In this document: positions 9,205 to 17,527 of the stretch, one piece after another
Position numbering within the stretch: position 1 is the stretch's first letter
How the letters are laid out: each line of letters begins with the position of its first letter
From: Stappia indica
Lineage (GTDB): Bacteria > Pseudomonadota > Alphaproteobacteria > Rhizobiales > Stappiaceae
Length of the DNA: 64,000 nt
Direction: 5' to 3'
Assembly (NCBI RefSeq): GCF_009789575.1
Contig: NZ_CP046908.1
Coordinates: 1,922,001-1,986,000, forward strand
Translations under genes and position numbers: made by a program
The notes under the pieces: generated by a model
The model's input: the letters and a program-made list of their open reading frames with translations, nothing else
What the model was told of the DNA's origin: nothing
Database searches by the model: none

Positions 9205-9429
9205 TCAGGCGGCCTGCTTCGGCTTGCGGATGGCGGGAGCTGCCTCGACCACCAGCGGATCAAAGCCGGACCCGTTCTCCGCCAGCATGGCGAAGAGCTG
9301 ATTGCGCATGCGCGGCTCCCAGAACTTGCTGATGTGATCGGCGATCCCGGCCACCGCCTCGTCATGCGGGCGGGTCCGGAAGAAGCCGGCGATCTGGTTG
9401 GCCATGTAAGTCAGTTTGTCAGGCGACAT
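9205..9429 (-). CDS. fdsD: Formate dehydrogenase subunit delta
   Basis: A 74-residue protein beginning MSPDKLTYMANQIAGFF, with the conserved stretch EAVAGIADHISKFWEPRMR that marks FdsD. FdsD is needed for a fully active cytoplasmic NAD-dependent molybdenum formate dehydrogenase and is thought to act with FdsC in cofactor insertion or complex stability. The longer open frame to 9540 is a shadow of fdsC. The chosen ATG overlaps the fdsC end by 11 bases, the usual arrangement in fdsGBACD operons. It is the last gene of the operon. Confidence 0.92.
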   Translation of the reverse strand: MSPDKLTYMANQIAGFFRTRPHDEAVAGIADHISKFWEPRMRNQLFAMLAENGSGFDPLVVEAAPAIRKPKQAA

Positions 9430-10234
9430 CTTTGAGGCTTCCCCCGATGATCCTTTGCGGATGCGTGAAGAGTTCGAATTCGTCGCCGCGCGCGACGGCC
9501 GCGAGGGTGATGCCGGCGGCCTCGGCCTCGTCGACGGCAAGGGCGGTGGGCGCGGAGACCGCGACGAGGATGCCGCAGCCGGCGACCGCCGTCTTCTGCA
9601 CCAGTTCGATGGACAGCCGGCTGGTGAGGACGATGGCCCCCGTCGCCATGTCGATCCCGGCCCGCGCCGCCGCGCCGATCAGCTTGTCGAGCGCATTGTG
9701 CCGGCCGACATCCTCGCGCACCAGAACGAGCCCGTGCTCGCTCTGGTAGAAGCCGGCCGCGTGGACGGCACGCGTACGCAGGTTCAGCGCCTGCATCTTG
9801 GCCATCGCGGCGACGGCCCGCGACACCTCGGCCGGCGCGAGCCGGACCCCGGCGGCGACGGGCGCGATCTCGCGCATCGCCGCCTCCAGGCTCTCGATGC
9901 CGCACAGCCCGCAGCCGACCGGCCCGGCCATCGACCGGCGCCGCTCGCCGAGCCGCGCGCTGGCGTCGCCGGCAAGGCTGACCTGCAGGTCGAGGCCGCG
10001 GCCGCAATCGACCGCGGCGACCTCCTCGACCTCCGCCACCGAGGCGACGAGCCCCTCGGTCAGCGAGAAGCCGTAGGCGAGATCCTCCAGATCGGCCGGT
10101 GTTGCCATCAGCACGGCATGGGACGTGCCGTTGTAGCTGATCGCCACCGCCACCTCCTCCGCAAGCTCCCTGGTGGAGGCGGAGAAGCGGCCGTTGCGAT
10201 AGGCGGTGCCGGAGGCGGGGCGATGGGTGACCAT
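9419..10234 (-). CDS. fdsC: Formate dehydrogenase accessory sulfurtransferase (FdhD/FdsC)
   Basis: A 271-residue FdhD-family protein. The catalytic Cys pair is visible as C108 and C111 in GCGLCG, and the nucleotide/cofactor-binding stretch REDVGRHNALDKLIG is intact. The family takes sulfur from the IscS cysteine desulfurase and sulfurates the bis-MGD molybdenum cofactor before it enters the formate dehydrogenase. It starts four bases after the fdsA stop and overlaps fdsD, in the canonical fdsGBACD order. The call is firm; the symbol follows the Rhodobacter and Cupriavidus naming. Confidence 0.94.
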   Translation of the reverse strand: MVTHRPASGTAYRNGRFSASTRELAEEVAVAISYNGTSHAVLMATPADLEDLAYGFSLTEGLVASVAEVEEVAAVDCGRGLDLQVSLAGDASARLGERRRSMAGPVGCGLCGIESLEAAMREIAPVAAGVRLAPAEVSRAVAAMAKMQALNLRTRAVHAAGFYQSEHGLVLVREDVGRHNALDKLIGAAARAGIDMATGAIVLTSRLSIELVQKTAVAGCGILVAVSAPTALAVDEAEAAGITLAAVARGDEFELFTHPQRIIGGSLKDVA

Positions 10235-10238
10235 GCGG

Positions 10239-13109
10239 CTACTCGGCAGCCTCGATCCGCCGCGACAGGGTCGAGAATTCCTCGTATTTCTCCTGCCAGT
10301 CGGTCGGGCCGTTGGACGGCATCACCTGCACCGCCGTCACCTTGTATTCCGGGCAGTTGGTCGCCCAGTCGGAATAGTCGGTGGTGATGACGTTGGCCTG
10401 CGTCGTCGGGTGATGGAAGGTGGTGTAGACGACGCCCGGCGACACGCGGTCGGTGATCTGCGCCCGCAAGGCCGTCTCGCCGGAACGGCTGGCGAGCTTC
10501 ACCCAGTCGCCGTCCTTGACGCCGCGCGTTTCCGCGTCGTGCGGATGGATCTCCAGCACGTCCTCCGCATGCCAGACCACATTGGCGGTGCGCCGGGTCT
10601 GCGCGCCGACATTGTACTGCGACAGGATGCGCCCGGTGGTGAGCAGGAGCGGGAAGCGCGGCCCGGTCTTCTCGTCCGTTGCCACGTAGTCGGTGCGGAT
10701 GAACCGCCCCCTGCCCCGCACGAAGCCGTCGACATGCATGATCGGCGAACCGTCCGGCGTCTTGTCGTTGCACGGCCACTGCACCGAGCCCTTCTTCTCC
10801 AGCATCTCGTAGGAGACATTGGCGAAGCTCGGCGTCGTCGCGGCGATCTCGTCCATGATCTGCGAGGGGTGGGTGTAGGACCAGTTGGCGCCCATCGCAT
10901 TGGCCAGCATCTGGGTCACCTCCCAGTCCGCATAGCCGTTGCGCGGTGCCATCACCTTGCGGACCCGGTTGATCCGGCGCTCGGCGTTGGTGAAGGTGCC
11001 GTCCTTCTCCAGGAAGGTCGAGCCCGGCAGGAAGACATGGGCGTAGTTGGCGGTCTCGTTCAGGAAGAGGTCGTGGACGATGACGCAATCCATCGCCGCA
11101 AGGCCGGCCGAGACATGGCGCGTGTCGGGATCCGACTGCAGGATGTCCTCGCCCTGGCAGTAGAGCCCCTTGAAGGTGCCGTCGACCGCCGCATCCAGCA
11201 TGTTGGGAATGCGCAGGCCCGGCTCGTCGGAGATCTCGACGCCCCACAGCTTTTCGAAGATGTCGCGCACCTCCTGGCCGTTGACATGCCGGTAGCCGGG
11301 CAGCTCGTGCGGGAACGAGCCCATGTCGCAGGAGCCCTGCACGTTGTTCTGGCCGCGCAGCGGGTTTACGCCGACGCCCGGCCGACCGATATTGCCGGTG
11401 AGCATGGCAAGGTTGGCGATGCCGATGACGGTGGTCGAGCCCTGGCTGTGCTCGGTGACGCCGAGGCCGTAATAGATCGCGCCGTTGCCGCCGCGAGCAT
11501 AAAGCCGGGCCGCCTCGCGCAGCTCCTGCGCCGGGACGCCGGTCAGCGTCTCGACCGCTTCCGGGCTGTGCTTCGGGTCAGAGACGAACTCCACATAGTC
11601 CTGGAACTCGTCCCAGTCGCAGCGCTCGCGGATGAAGGTCTCGTCGAACAGCCCTTCGGTGACGATGACATGAGCCATCGCCGTCACCACGGCGACGTTC
11701 GTGCCCGGACGCAGCGCAAGGTGATGCGAGGCCTGTACATGCGGCGTCTTGACCAGGTCGATGCGGCGCGGGTCGACGACGATCAGCTTCGCCCCTTGGC
11801 GCAGCCGCTTCTTCAGCCGCGAGGCGAAGACGGGGTGCCCGTCGGTCGGATTGGCGCCGATCACCACGACCACGTCGGCATGCTGGACGCTGTCGAAGTC
11901 CTGGGTGCCGGCGGAGGTGCCGAAGGTCTGGCCGAGGCCGTAGCCGGTCGGCGAGTGGCAGACACGGGCGCAGGTGTCGGTGTTGTTGTTGCCGAAGACC
12001 GCGCGCGTCAGCTTTTGCACCAGATAGGTTTCCTCGTTGGTGCACCGCGAGGAGGTGATGACGCCGATGGCGTCCTTGCCGAGCTCGTACTGGATGGCCC
12101 GCAGCTTCGTCGCGGCGAAGCCCAGCGCCTCCTCCCAGGAGACTTCCCGCCAGGGGTCGGTGATCTTCTCGCGGATCATGGGGCTCAGGATCCGGTCCTT
12201 GTGCGCGGCATAGCCATAGGCAAAGCGGCCCTTGACGCAGCTGTGGCCGCGGTTCGCCTTGCCGTCCTTGTAGGGCACCATGCGCACCAGCTCGTCGCCG
12301 CGCATCTCCGCCTTGAACGAGCAGCCGACGCCGCAATAGGCGCAGGTCGTGACCACCGAATGCTCCGGCTGGCCGATCTCGATCACCGACTTTTCCTGCA
12401 AGGTCGCCGTCGGGCAGGCCTGGACGCAGGCACCGCACGAGACGCATTCGGAGGACAGGAAGTCCTCGTGCATGCCCGGCGAGACGCGGCTGTCGAAGCC
12501 GCGTCCCTCGATGGTCAGCGCGAAGGTGCCCTGCACTTCCTCGCAGGCCCTGACGCAGCGCGAGCAGACGATGCACTTGGACGGATCGTAGGTGAAATAC
12601 GGGTTGGTCTCGTCCTTCGGCATCCAGCGGGCGTTGACCTCGCCCAGCCCATCGCGCGCCTTGACGTGGTTGTCGCCCTCATGGCCGTAGCGCACGTCGC
12701 GCAGACCGACGACGCCGGCCATGTCCTGCAGCTCGCAGTCGCCATTGGCCGCACAGGTCAGGCAGTCGAGCGGATGGTCGGAGATATAGAGCTCCATCAC
12801 CCCGCGGCGCAGCTGCTTCAGCCGGCCGGTCTGGGTGCGCACCACCATGCCCGGTTCCACCGGCGTGGTGCACGAGGCCGGCGTGCCGCGCCGCCCCTCG
12901 ATCTCCACCAGGCAGAGCCGGCAGGAGCCGAAGGCATCGACCATGTCGGTGGCGCAGAGCTTGGGGATCTGGATGCCGGTCTCCATCGAGGCCCGCATCA
13001 CGGAGGTGCCTTCCGGCACGGTGACCTCGAAGCCGTCGATGGTCAGCGTGACCGTCTTTTCCGACGTCGAGGCCGGTGTGCCGTAGTCGGTTTCCTTGAT
13101 CAGGGTCAT
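10239..13109 (-). CDS. fdsA: NAD-dependent formate dehydrogenase alpha subunit
   Basis: The 956-residue catalytic subunit. In order: a [2Fe-2S] ferredoxin-like domain (C52, C63, C66, C80), a His/Cys-ligated cluster (H112, C116, C119, C125), two [4Fe-4S] sites (C179/C182/C185/C189 and C222/C225/C228/C232), a further cluster (C256, C259, C263, C291) and the bis-MGD molybdopterin domain. The probable Mo ligand is C384, followed by the conserved H385, in CARVCHSPT. It therefore uses Cys rather than selenocysteine. It oxidises formate to CO2 and passes electrons through its clusters to FdsB and NAD+. It starts four bases after the fdsB stop. Confidence 0.97.
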   Translation of the reverse strand: MTLIKETDYGTPASTSEKTVTLTIDGFEVTVPEGTSVMRASMETGIQIPKLCATDMVDAFGSCRLCLVEIEGRRGTPASCTTPVEPGMVVRTQTGRLKQLRRGVMELYISDHPLDCLTCAANGDCELQDMAGVVGLRDVRYGHEGDNHVKARDGLGEVNARWMPKDETNPYFTYDPSKCIVCSRCVRACEEVQGTFALTIEGRGFDSRVSPGMHEDFLSSECVSCGACVQACPTATLQEKSVIEIGQPEHSVVTTCAYCGVGCSFKAEMRGDELVRMVPYKDGKANRGHSCVKGRFAYGYAAHKDRILSPMIREKITDPWREVSWEEALGFAATKLRAIQYELGKDAIGVITSSRCTNEETYLVQKLTRAVFGNNNTDTCARVCHSPTGYGLGQTFGTSAGTQDFDSVQHADVVVVIGANPTDGHPVFASRLKKRLRQGAKLIVVDPRRIDLVKTPHVQASHHLALRPGTNVAVVTAMAHVIVTEGLFDETFIRERCDWDEFQDYVEFVSDPKHSPEAVETLTGVPAQELREAARLYARGGNGAIYYGLGVTEHSQGSTTVIGIANLAMLTGNIGRPGVGVNPLRGQNNVQGSCDMGSFPHELPGYRHVNGQEVRDIFEKLWGVEISDEPGLRIPNMLDAAVDGTFKGLYCQGEDILQSDPDTRHVSAGLAAMDCVIVHDLFLNETANYAHVFLPGSTFLEKDGTFTNAERRINRVRKVMAPRNGYADWEVTQMLANAMGANWSYTHPSQIMDEIAATTPSFANVSYEMLEKKGSVQWPCNDKTPDGSPIMHVDGFVRGRGRFIRTDYVATDEKTGPRFPLLLTTGRILSQYNVGAQTRRTANVVWHAEDVLEIHPHDAETRGVKDGDWVKLASRSGETALRAQITDRVSPGVVYTTFHHPTTQANVITTDYSDWATNCPEYKVTAVQVMPSNGPTDWQEKYEEFSTLSRRIEAAE

Positions 13110-13113
13110 CGGT

Positions 13114-14685
13114 CTACTCCGCCGCTTCGGCCATCGGCCGGGGGGTGAAATCCTGAGGGAAATGGGTGAGCGCGCTGAGGACCGGATAGGGCGTGAAGCC
13201 GCCGAGCGCGCAGAGCGAGCCGGCCTTCATCGTGTCGCAAAGGTCCTTCAGCAGGTCCACCTGCTCGCCGGAGCGCTCGCCACCGGCGATCTTGTCCAAC
13301 GTCTCGACGCCGCGCACGGCGCCGATCCGGCAGGGCGTGCACTTGCCGCAACTCTCGATCGCGCAGAACTCCATGGCGAAGCGCGCCTGCTTCAGCATGT
13401 CGACCGTGTCGTCGAAAACGACGACACCGGCATGGCCGATCAACCCGTCCTGTGCCGCGAAGGCCTCGTAGTCGAACGGCGTGTCGAACAGCGCGGGCGG
13501 GAAATAGGCCCCGAGCGGGCCGCCGACCTGCACCGCGCGCACCGGACGGCCGTTCGCCGTGCCGCCGCCGATCTCGTTGACCAGGATACCGAGCGTCACG
13601 CCGAAGGCGGTCTCGTAGAGCCCGCCGTGGCGGATGTTGCCGGCAAGCTGGATCGGCATTGTACCACGCGAGCGGCCGACGCCGAAATCGCGGTAGAAGG
13701 CGGCGCCCCGGTCCATGATCACCGGCACGGAGGCCAGCGAGAGCACGTTGTTGACCACCGTCGGCCGGCCGAACAGGCCCTGCAGCGCCGGCAGCGGCGG
13801 CTTGGCCCGCACGACCCCGCGCTTGCCCTCCAAACTGTTGAGCAGCGAGGTCTCCTCGCCGCAGACATAGGCGCCGGCGCCGACGCGCACCTCCATGTCG
13901 AAGGCGTGGCGCGAGCCCAGCACCGAGGCGCCGAGAATGCCCTCCCGGCGGGCGATCTCGATCGCCTCGCTCATGATGGCGATGGCATGCGGATATTCGG
14001 AGCGGGTGTAGATGTAGCCCTTGGTCGCTCCGGTCGCGATGCCGGCAATCGCCATGCCCTCGATGAGCACGAAGGGGTCGCCCTCCATGATCATCCGGTC
14101 GGCGAAGGTGCCGCTGTCGCCCTCGTCCGCGTTGCAGACGATATACTTGCGGTCGGCCTCTGCCCTGAGGACCGTGTTCCACTTGATGCCGGTGGGAAAG
14201 CCGGCGCCGCCGCGGCCGCGCAAACCGCTCTCGGTCACTTGAGCCACGATCTCCGCCGGCTCCATGGCAACCGCGTTCTGCAGCCCGCGCAGGCCCTTGT
14301 AGTGGCGATAGTCCTCAAGCGAGAGCGGGTCGGTGACGCCAACGCGGGCGAAGGTCAGCCGGGTCTGGCCCTTGAGGAAGGGGATTTCCTTCGTCTCGCC
14401 GTGGAACAGCGGATGGGCGCCGCCATCCCCCAAACCGGCGTCCAGGAACCCCGCCTCGAACAGGCCGGGCACGTCCTTTTCCGCGACCGGGCCATAGGCG
14501 AACCGGCCATGGGCGGTGCGCACCTCGACGAGCGGCTCCAGCCAGTGCATGCCGCGCGAGCCGTTGCGAACGATCCTGGCCTCAAGGCCGCGGGCGGAGA
14601 GTTCGCGCGCGATCGCCCTGGCAACGCGGTCGGCACCGACGGCAAGCGCCGCGGAGTCCCTGGGAACGAAGATCACCGGGGTCAT
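13114..14685 (-). CDS. fdsB: Formate dehydrogenase beta subunit (NuoF-like, NAD- and FMN-binding)
   Basis: A 523-residue protein. The N-terminal 110 or so residues form a thioredoxin-like domain. Then come the NuoF-type FMN/NADH region with GRGGAGFPTG (157-166) and EGDSGTFADR, and a C-terminal [4Fe-4S] motif ESCGKCTPCRIG. It is the diaphorase module that delivers electrons from formate to NAD+. The frame is open to 15267, but that extension overlaps fdsG out of frame. The ATG at 14685 overlaps the fdsG stop as ATGA, which implies coupled translation. Confidence 0.96.
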   Translation of the reverse strand: MTPVIFVPRDSAALAVGADRVARAIARELSARGLEARIVRNGSRGMHWLEPLVEVRTAHGRFAYGPVAEKDVPGLFEAGFLDAGLGDGGAHPLFHGETKEIPFLKGQTRLTFARVGVTDPLSLEDYRHYKGLRGLQNAVAMEPAEIVAQVTESGLRGRGGAGFPTGIKWNTVLRAEADRKYIVCNADEGDSGTFADRMIMEGDPFVLIEGMAIAGIATGATKGYIYTRSEYPHAIAIMSEAIEIARREGILGASVLGSRHAFDMEVRVGAGAYVCGEETSLLNSLEGKRGVVRAKPPLPALQGLFGRPTVVNNVLSLASVPVIMDRGAAFYRDFGVGRSRGTMPIQLAGNIRHGGLYETAFGVTLGILVNEIGGGTANGRPVRAVQVGGPLGAYFPPALFDTPFDYEAFAAQDGLIGHAGVVVFDDTVDMLKQARFAMEFCAIESCGKCTPCRIGAVRGVETLDKIAGGERSGEQVDLLKDLCDTMKAGSLCALGGFTPYPVLSALTHFPQDFTPRPMAEAAE

Positions 14686-15161
14686 CGGCCTGTCTCCTTC
14701 ACCAGCTCGCTCATCGCGGTCTCGTCCAGCCGTCCGTGCAGCTCGCCGTCGAGCATCGCCGCCGGGGCGCAGGAACACAGGCCGAGGCAGTAGACCGGCT
14801 CCAGCGTGACCCGCCCGTCCGGCGTCGTCTCGTGCCAGTCGATGCCGAGCGCGGCGCGCACCCCGTCGGCGAGCGCATCGCCGCCCATCGACTGGCAGGC
14901 CTCGGCCCGGCAGATCTTCAGCACATGGCGGCCCGCCGGCTCCTTGCGGAAGTCGTGATAGAAGCTCGCGACGCCGTGGACCTCGGCCCGGCTCAGATTG
15001 AGCGCCTCGGCGATGGTGCGCAGCGCCTCTTCCGGCACGCAGCCGAACTCCTTCTGCACCTCGTGCAGGATCGGCAGCAGCGGCCCCTCGAGCTGCGCAA
15101 GGTCCTCCACGACGGCCTGCGTCCGTTCCGCGACCTGTCGTGACGACAATTGCAATGACAT
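14682..15161 (-). CDS. fdsG: Formate dehydrogenase gamma subunit (NuoE-like)
   Basis: A 159-residue NuoE-like protein that binds one [2Fe-2S] cluster through C84, C89, C125 and C129 (KICRAEACQ and VYCLGLCSC). It links FdsB to FdsA in the soluble NAD-dependent formate dehydrogenase. First gene of the fdsGBACD operon. The ATG at 15161 was preferred over the longer frame because the extra N-terminus is Arg-rich leader sequence and the conserved helix starts just after MSLQLSSRQVAERT. The candidate operator at 15241-15270 lies about 80 bases upstream. Confidence 0.95.
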   Translation of the reverse strand: MSLQLSSRQVAERTQAVVEDLAQLEGPLLPILHEVQKEFGCVPEEALRTIAEALNLSRAEVHGVASFYHDFRKEPAGRHVLKICRAEACQSMGGDALADGVRAALGIDWHETTPDGRVTLEPVYCLGLCSCAPAAMLDGELHGRLDETAMSELVKETGR

Positions 15162-15240
15162 GCGTTTTCTCCCTCGCCTCGCCCGCTTTCCGGAAAGTCC
15201 GAAATGCACGGAGAAACATCAACATCACTGTTCCGTTGTG

Positions 15241-15270
15241 CGATTGCACATCCCTATAGATGAGCAATCG
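15241..15270. promoter_or_regulatory. Large imperfect palindrome upstream of fdsG
   Basis: Two 12-base arms, CGATTGCACATC and GATGAGCAATCG, pair with one mismatch around a 6-base centre (CCTATA). The palindrome lies about 80 bases before the fdsG start. Its length and place suggest an operator for a dimeric regulator of the formate operon. No fdsR-like LysR gene sits next to the operon, so the protein that binds it is not evident here. Confidence 0.5.
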
Positions 15271-15323
15271 ACTCCACTTTACGCCCCCCCTCGGCCGGCT
15301 GCGTCGGGACGCAAGGGCTCAGC

Positions 15324-15398
15324 CGCGCCGGATGAGCGGCGCGCGGGGCGGACCACGGAAACGGTGGGTCGGAACCCGGGACGCCGAAGCGTCCCGGG
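15324..15398 (-). terminator. Two GC hairpins between the MFS gene and fdsG
   Basis: CGCGCCG / CGGCGCG (15324-15343) and CCCGGGACG / CGTCCCGGG (15375-15398) are perfect stems. They lie downstream of the MFS stop (15438) and upstream of fdsG. Neither is followed by a U-run, so termination between the MFS gene and the fds operon may be partial. Confidence 0.45.
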
Positions 15399-15437
15399 CC
15401 TGGGTCTGTGCCTGGGATCGGGCCCTGGGGGATCGCC

Positions 15438-17183
15438 TCAGGCCTTGGCCGGCTGCGCGCCCTCGGGGCTTGCACCCTTCGCGCCTGCTCCCGCGGCACT
15501 CTCCATGTGATGCCTGGCATCGACCGGCCGCACCAGGGCATTGGCCACCAGCGCGATCACCAGCAGGGCCGCCATGGCATACATGGTGGTGTTGTAGAGG
15601 CTCGGCGTCGGATCGACCGTGCCGGCTGGCGCGATCTCCATCAGCTGGGCCACCGTCACCGTCTTCGCCGCCACCAACTGGTCGAGCTGCTCGACGCCCG
15701 CGCCGAACTTCTGGACGAAGGCCTGCGGGTCCACCTTGGACGCAAGGTCCCGGATGGCGCTGTTGAGCGACATGTTGCGCAGCTCGGTGATGGCGAGCGG
15801 CCCCAGGACACCGGCGGTGCTCCAGGCGGTCAGCAGGCGTCCGTGGATGCCGCCGACATACTTGGTGCCGAAGATATCGGCGAGATACGCCGGGATCGTC
15901 GCGAAACCGCCGCCATACATCGTGAAGATGATCATGGTGGCGCCGTAGAACATCACCAGCCAGGTCACCGCCGGATCGACGCTCACCTGTGCCGCCGCGA
16001 AGGGGATCGACAGGTACAGCAAGGTGCCGAGCACGAAGAAGCAGTGATAGGTGTTCTTGCGCCCGATATAGTCAGACGTGGAGGCCCAGAAGAACCGGCC
16101 GACCATGTTGAACACCGAGATCATGAACACGTAAGTCGCCGCGAAGGCGGAGTTCACGATCAGCGGCAAGGTGGTGCCGAAGATCTCCGACATCATCGTC
16201 TTGGCGACGCCGATCACGCCGATGCCGGCGGTCACGTTGAAGCACAGCACGATCCACAACAGGTAGAACTGCGGCGTCTTCAGCGCCTGGTCGATATGGA
16301 CGTTGTTCTGGGTGATCATCTTACGCGAGGCCGCATCCGCCGTCGGCGGCGTCCAGCCGGCCGGGCGCCAGCCCTCGCGCGGCACGCGGTACGAGAAGGC
16401 CGCGATGATCATCACGACGAAATAGGCGATGCCCAATGTGAAGAAGGTGCCGGCAGCGCCCGTGTTGCCGGTGCCCACCACATAGATGCCTTCCTGCAGG
16501 GCGACGGGTGCGGCCGCCACCTGCTTGGCACCGGCGAGCACCACCTCGACCATCTGGCCGTTGACCTCGGCAAGCCGGCGACCGCCCTCGGTGACGAGAT
16601 CGATGGAACCGAGCGGACCGAGATAGTCCGGCGCCTTGTAGAACACGCCGAGCAACCACTCCTTGATCGGCGTCGCGATCATCGCACCGCCGCCGAAACC
16701 CATGATCGCCATGCCCGTCGCCATGCCGCGGCGGTCCGGGAACCAGCGGATGAGGGTCGACACCGGCGAGACATAGCCAAGGCCGAGGCCGCAGCCGCCG
16801 AGCACGCCGTAGCCCAGATAGAGCAGCCACAGCTGGTGCGTCATGATGCCGAAGCCGCCGATCAGGAAGCCGCCGCCCCAACACAGCGCCGCCACCACGC
16901 CGACCATGCGCGGGCCGACCTCTTCCAGCCACTTGCCCGCAAAGGCCGCCGACAGGCCGAGAAAGACGATGGCGACGGAGAAGATCCACACGACCGACGA
17001 CAGGCTCCAGTCGCCGGGCGCTGCGGCCACGACGCCGAACTGCTTGATCAGCGGCGGATTGAAGATGCTCCATGCATAGACGGAGCCGATACACAGGTGG
17101 ATGGCAATGGACGCCGGCGGAACCTTCCAGCGGTTGAAGCCGTCCTCTGCGACGATGTGTTCCTTTTTCAGCCAGTCAAACAT
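15438..17183 (-). CDS. OFA family MFS transporter (oxalate/formate antiporter type)
   Basis: A 581-residue major-facilitator protein with about 12 membrane helices. It has the OFA-family stretch WFPDRRGMATGMAIMGFGGG between helices 4 and 6 and SVYAWSIFNPPL in helix 1. An unusual insert of about 60 residues between helices 6 and 7 holds VDLVTEGG-type soluble sequence. Members exchange or import oxalate, formate and related carboxylates. Lying directly upstream of the fds operon, formate (or oxalate) is the likely substrate. The ATG at 17183 starts MFDWLKKEH; the longer frame is leader. A sigma-54 type promoter precedes it at 17395-17410. Confidence 0.9.
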   Translation of the reverse strand: MFDWLKKEHIVAEDGFNRWKVPPASIAIHLCIGSVYAWSIFNPPLIKQFGVVAAAPGDWSLSSVVWIFSVAIVFLGLSAAFAGKWLEEVGPRMVGVVAALCWGGGFLIGGFGIMTHQLWLLYLGYGVLGGCGLGLGYVSPVSTLIRWFPDRRGMATGMAIMGFGGGAMIATPIKEWLLGVFYKAPDYLGPLGSIDLVTEGGRRLAEVNGQMVEVVLAGAKQVAAAPVALQEGIYVVGTGNTGAAGTFFTLGIAYFVVMIIAAFSYRVPREGWRPAGWTPPTADAASRKMITQNNVHIDQALKTPQFYLLWIVLCFNVTAGIGVIGVAKTMMSEIFGTTLPLIVNSAFAATYVFMISVFNMVGRFFWASTSDYIGRKNTYHCFFVLGTLLYLSIPFAAAQVSVDPAVTWLVMFYGATMIIFTMYGGGFATIPAYLADIFGTKYVGGIHGRLLTAWSTAGVLGPLAITELRNMSLNSAIRDLASKVDPQAFVQKFGAGVEQLDQLVAAKTVTVAQLMEIAPAGTVDPTPSLYNTTMYAMAALLVIALVANALVRPVDARHHMESAAGAGAKGASPEGAQPAKA

Positions 17184-17394
17184 GCACCTGTTCTCCTCCC
17201 GTGCACGGTTGTCGAGGCAGTTCCGGATCGCATGCCGCGCCGTTGACCGGATCGTCGGCAGCCCCCGGCCGGCCCCTGTCCGGGACCGGATGCCTGCTGC
17301 CTGCTCCCCCGCGCCCTGCAAGGCCTCCCGCCCTGCAGCACCGCGGCAGACCGGCCCACACGGACGGCCTGCGTCCAGACAGCACACTCCCCCA

Positions 17395-17410
17395 TGCAAG
17401 TTCGGCGCCA
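17395..17410 (-). promoter_or_regulatory. Sigma-54 (-24/-12) promoter for the MFS transporter gene
   Basis: On the minus strand the site reads TGGCGCCGAACTTGCA, with the invariant GG and GC separated by exactly ten bases, as RpoN requires. It predicts a start of transcription near 17384 and a leader of about 200 bases before the MFS ATG. A sigma-54 activator gene lies just upstream, which makes the match far more credible than the sequence alone. Confidence 0.7.
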
Positions 17411-17428
17411 GTTTGAATGATCGATATT

Positions 17429-17441
17429 TTTCAATAACTTG
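17429..17441. promoter_or_regulatory. IHF-like site between the promoter and the activator sites
   Basis: TTTCAATAACTTG matches the IHF consensus WATCAANNNNTTR at all but one informative position and is flanked by an AT-rich run (TCGATATTTT). IHF bending between a -24/-12 promoter and distant enhancer sites is the usual arrangement. Assignment is by pattern only. Confidence 0.5.
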
Positions 17442-17463
17442 ACAGAAATAGCCGGCGCAGTGC

Positions 17464-17476
17464 GGACATTTTGTCC
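17464..17476. promoter_or_regulatory. Upstream activator site, copy 1 (GGACA-N3-TGTCC)
   Basis: Palindrome GGACATTTTGTCC, centred about 86 bases upstream of the predicted MFS transcription start. An identical copy lies 45 bases further upstream, about four helical turns. It is the likely binding site of the NtrC-type activator encoded at 19605-21008. Confidence 0.6.
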
Positions 17477-17508
17477 AGGTCCGCCCGCCTGTCCCGCCAC
17501 CGGGGACT

Positions 17509-17521
17509 GGACATTTTGTCC
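17509..17521. promoter_or_regulatory. Upstream activator site, copy 2 (GGACA-N3-TGTCC)
   Basis: Second exact copy of GGACATTTTGTCC, centred about 131 bases upstream of the predicted start and just outside the 3' end of the kinase gene (17528). Two identical 13-base palindromes in 58 bases are very unlikely by chance. Confidence 0.6.
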
Positions 17522-17527
17522 GAAGCG

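Noticed and set aside
10206-13148. Plus-strand open frame of 980 codons
   Set aside because: It is antisense to fdsA, which has every expected cluster and cofactor motif. Long antisense frames are common at this G+C content.
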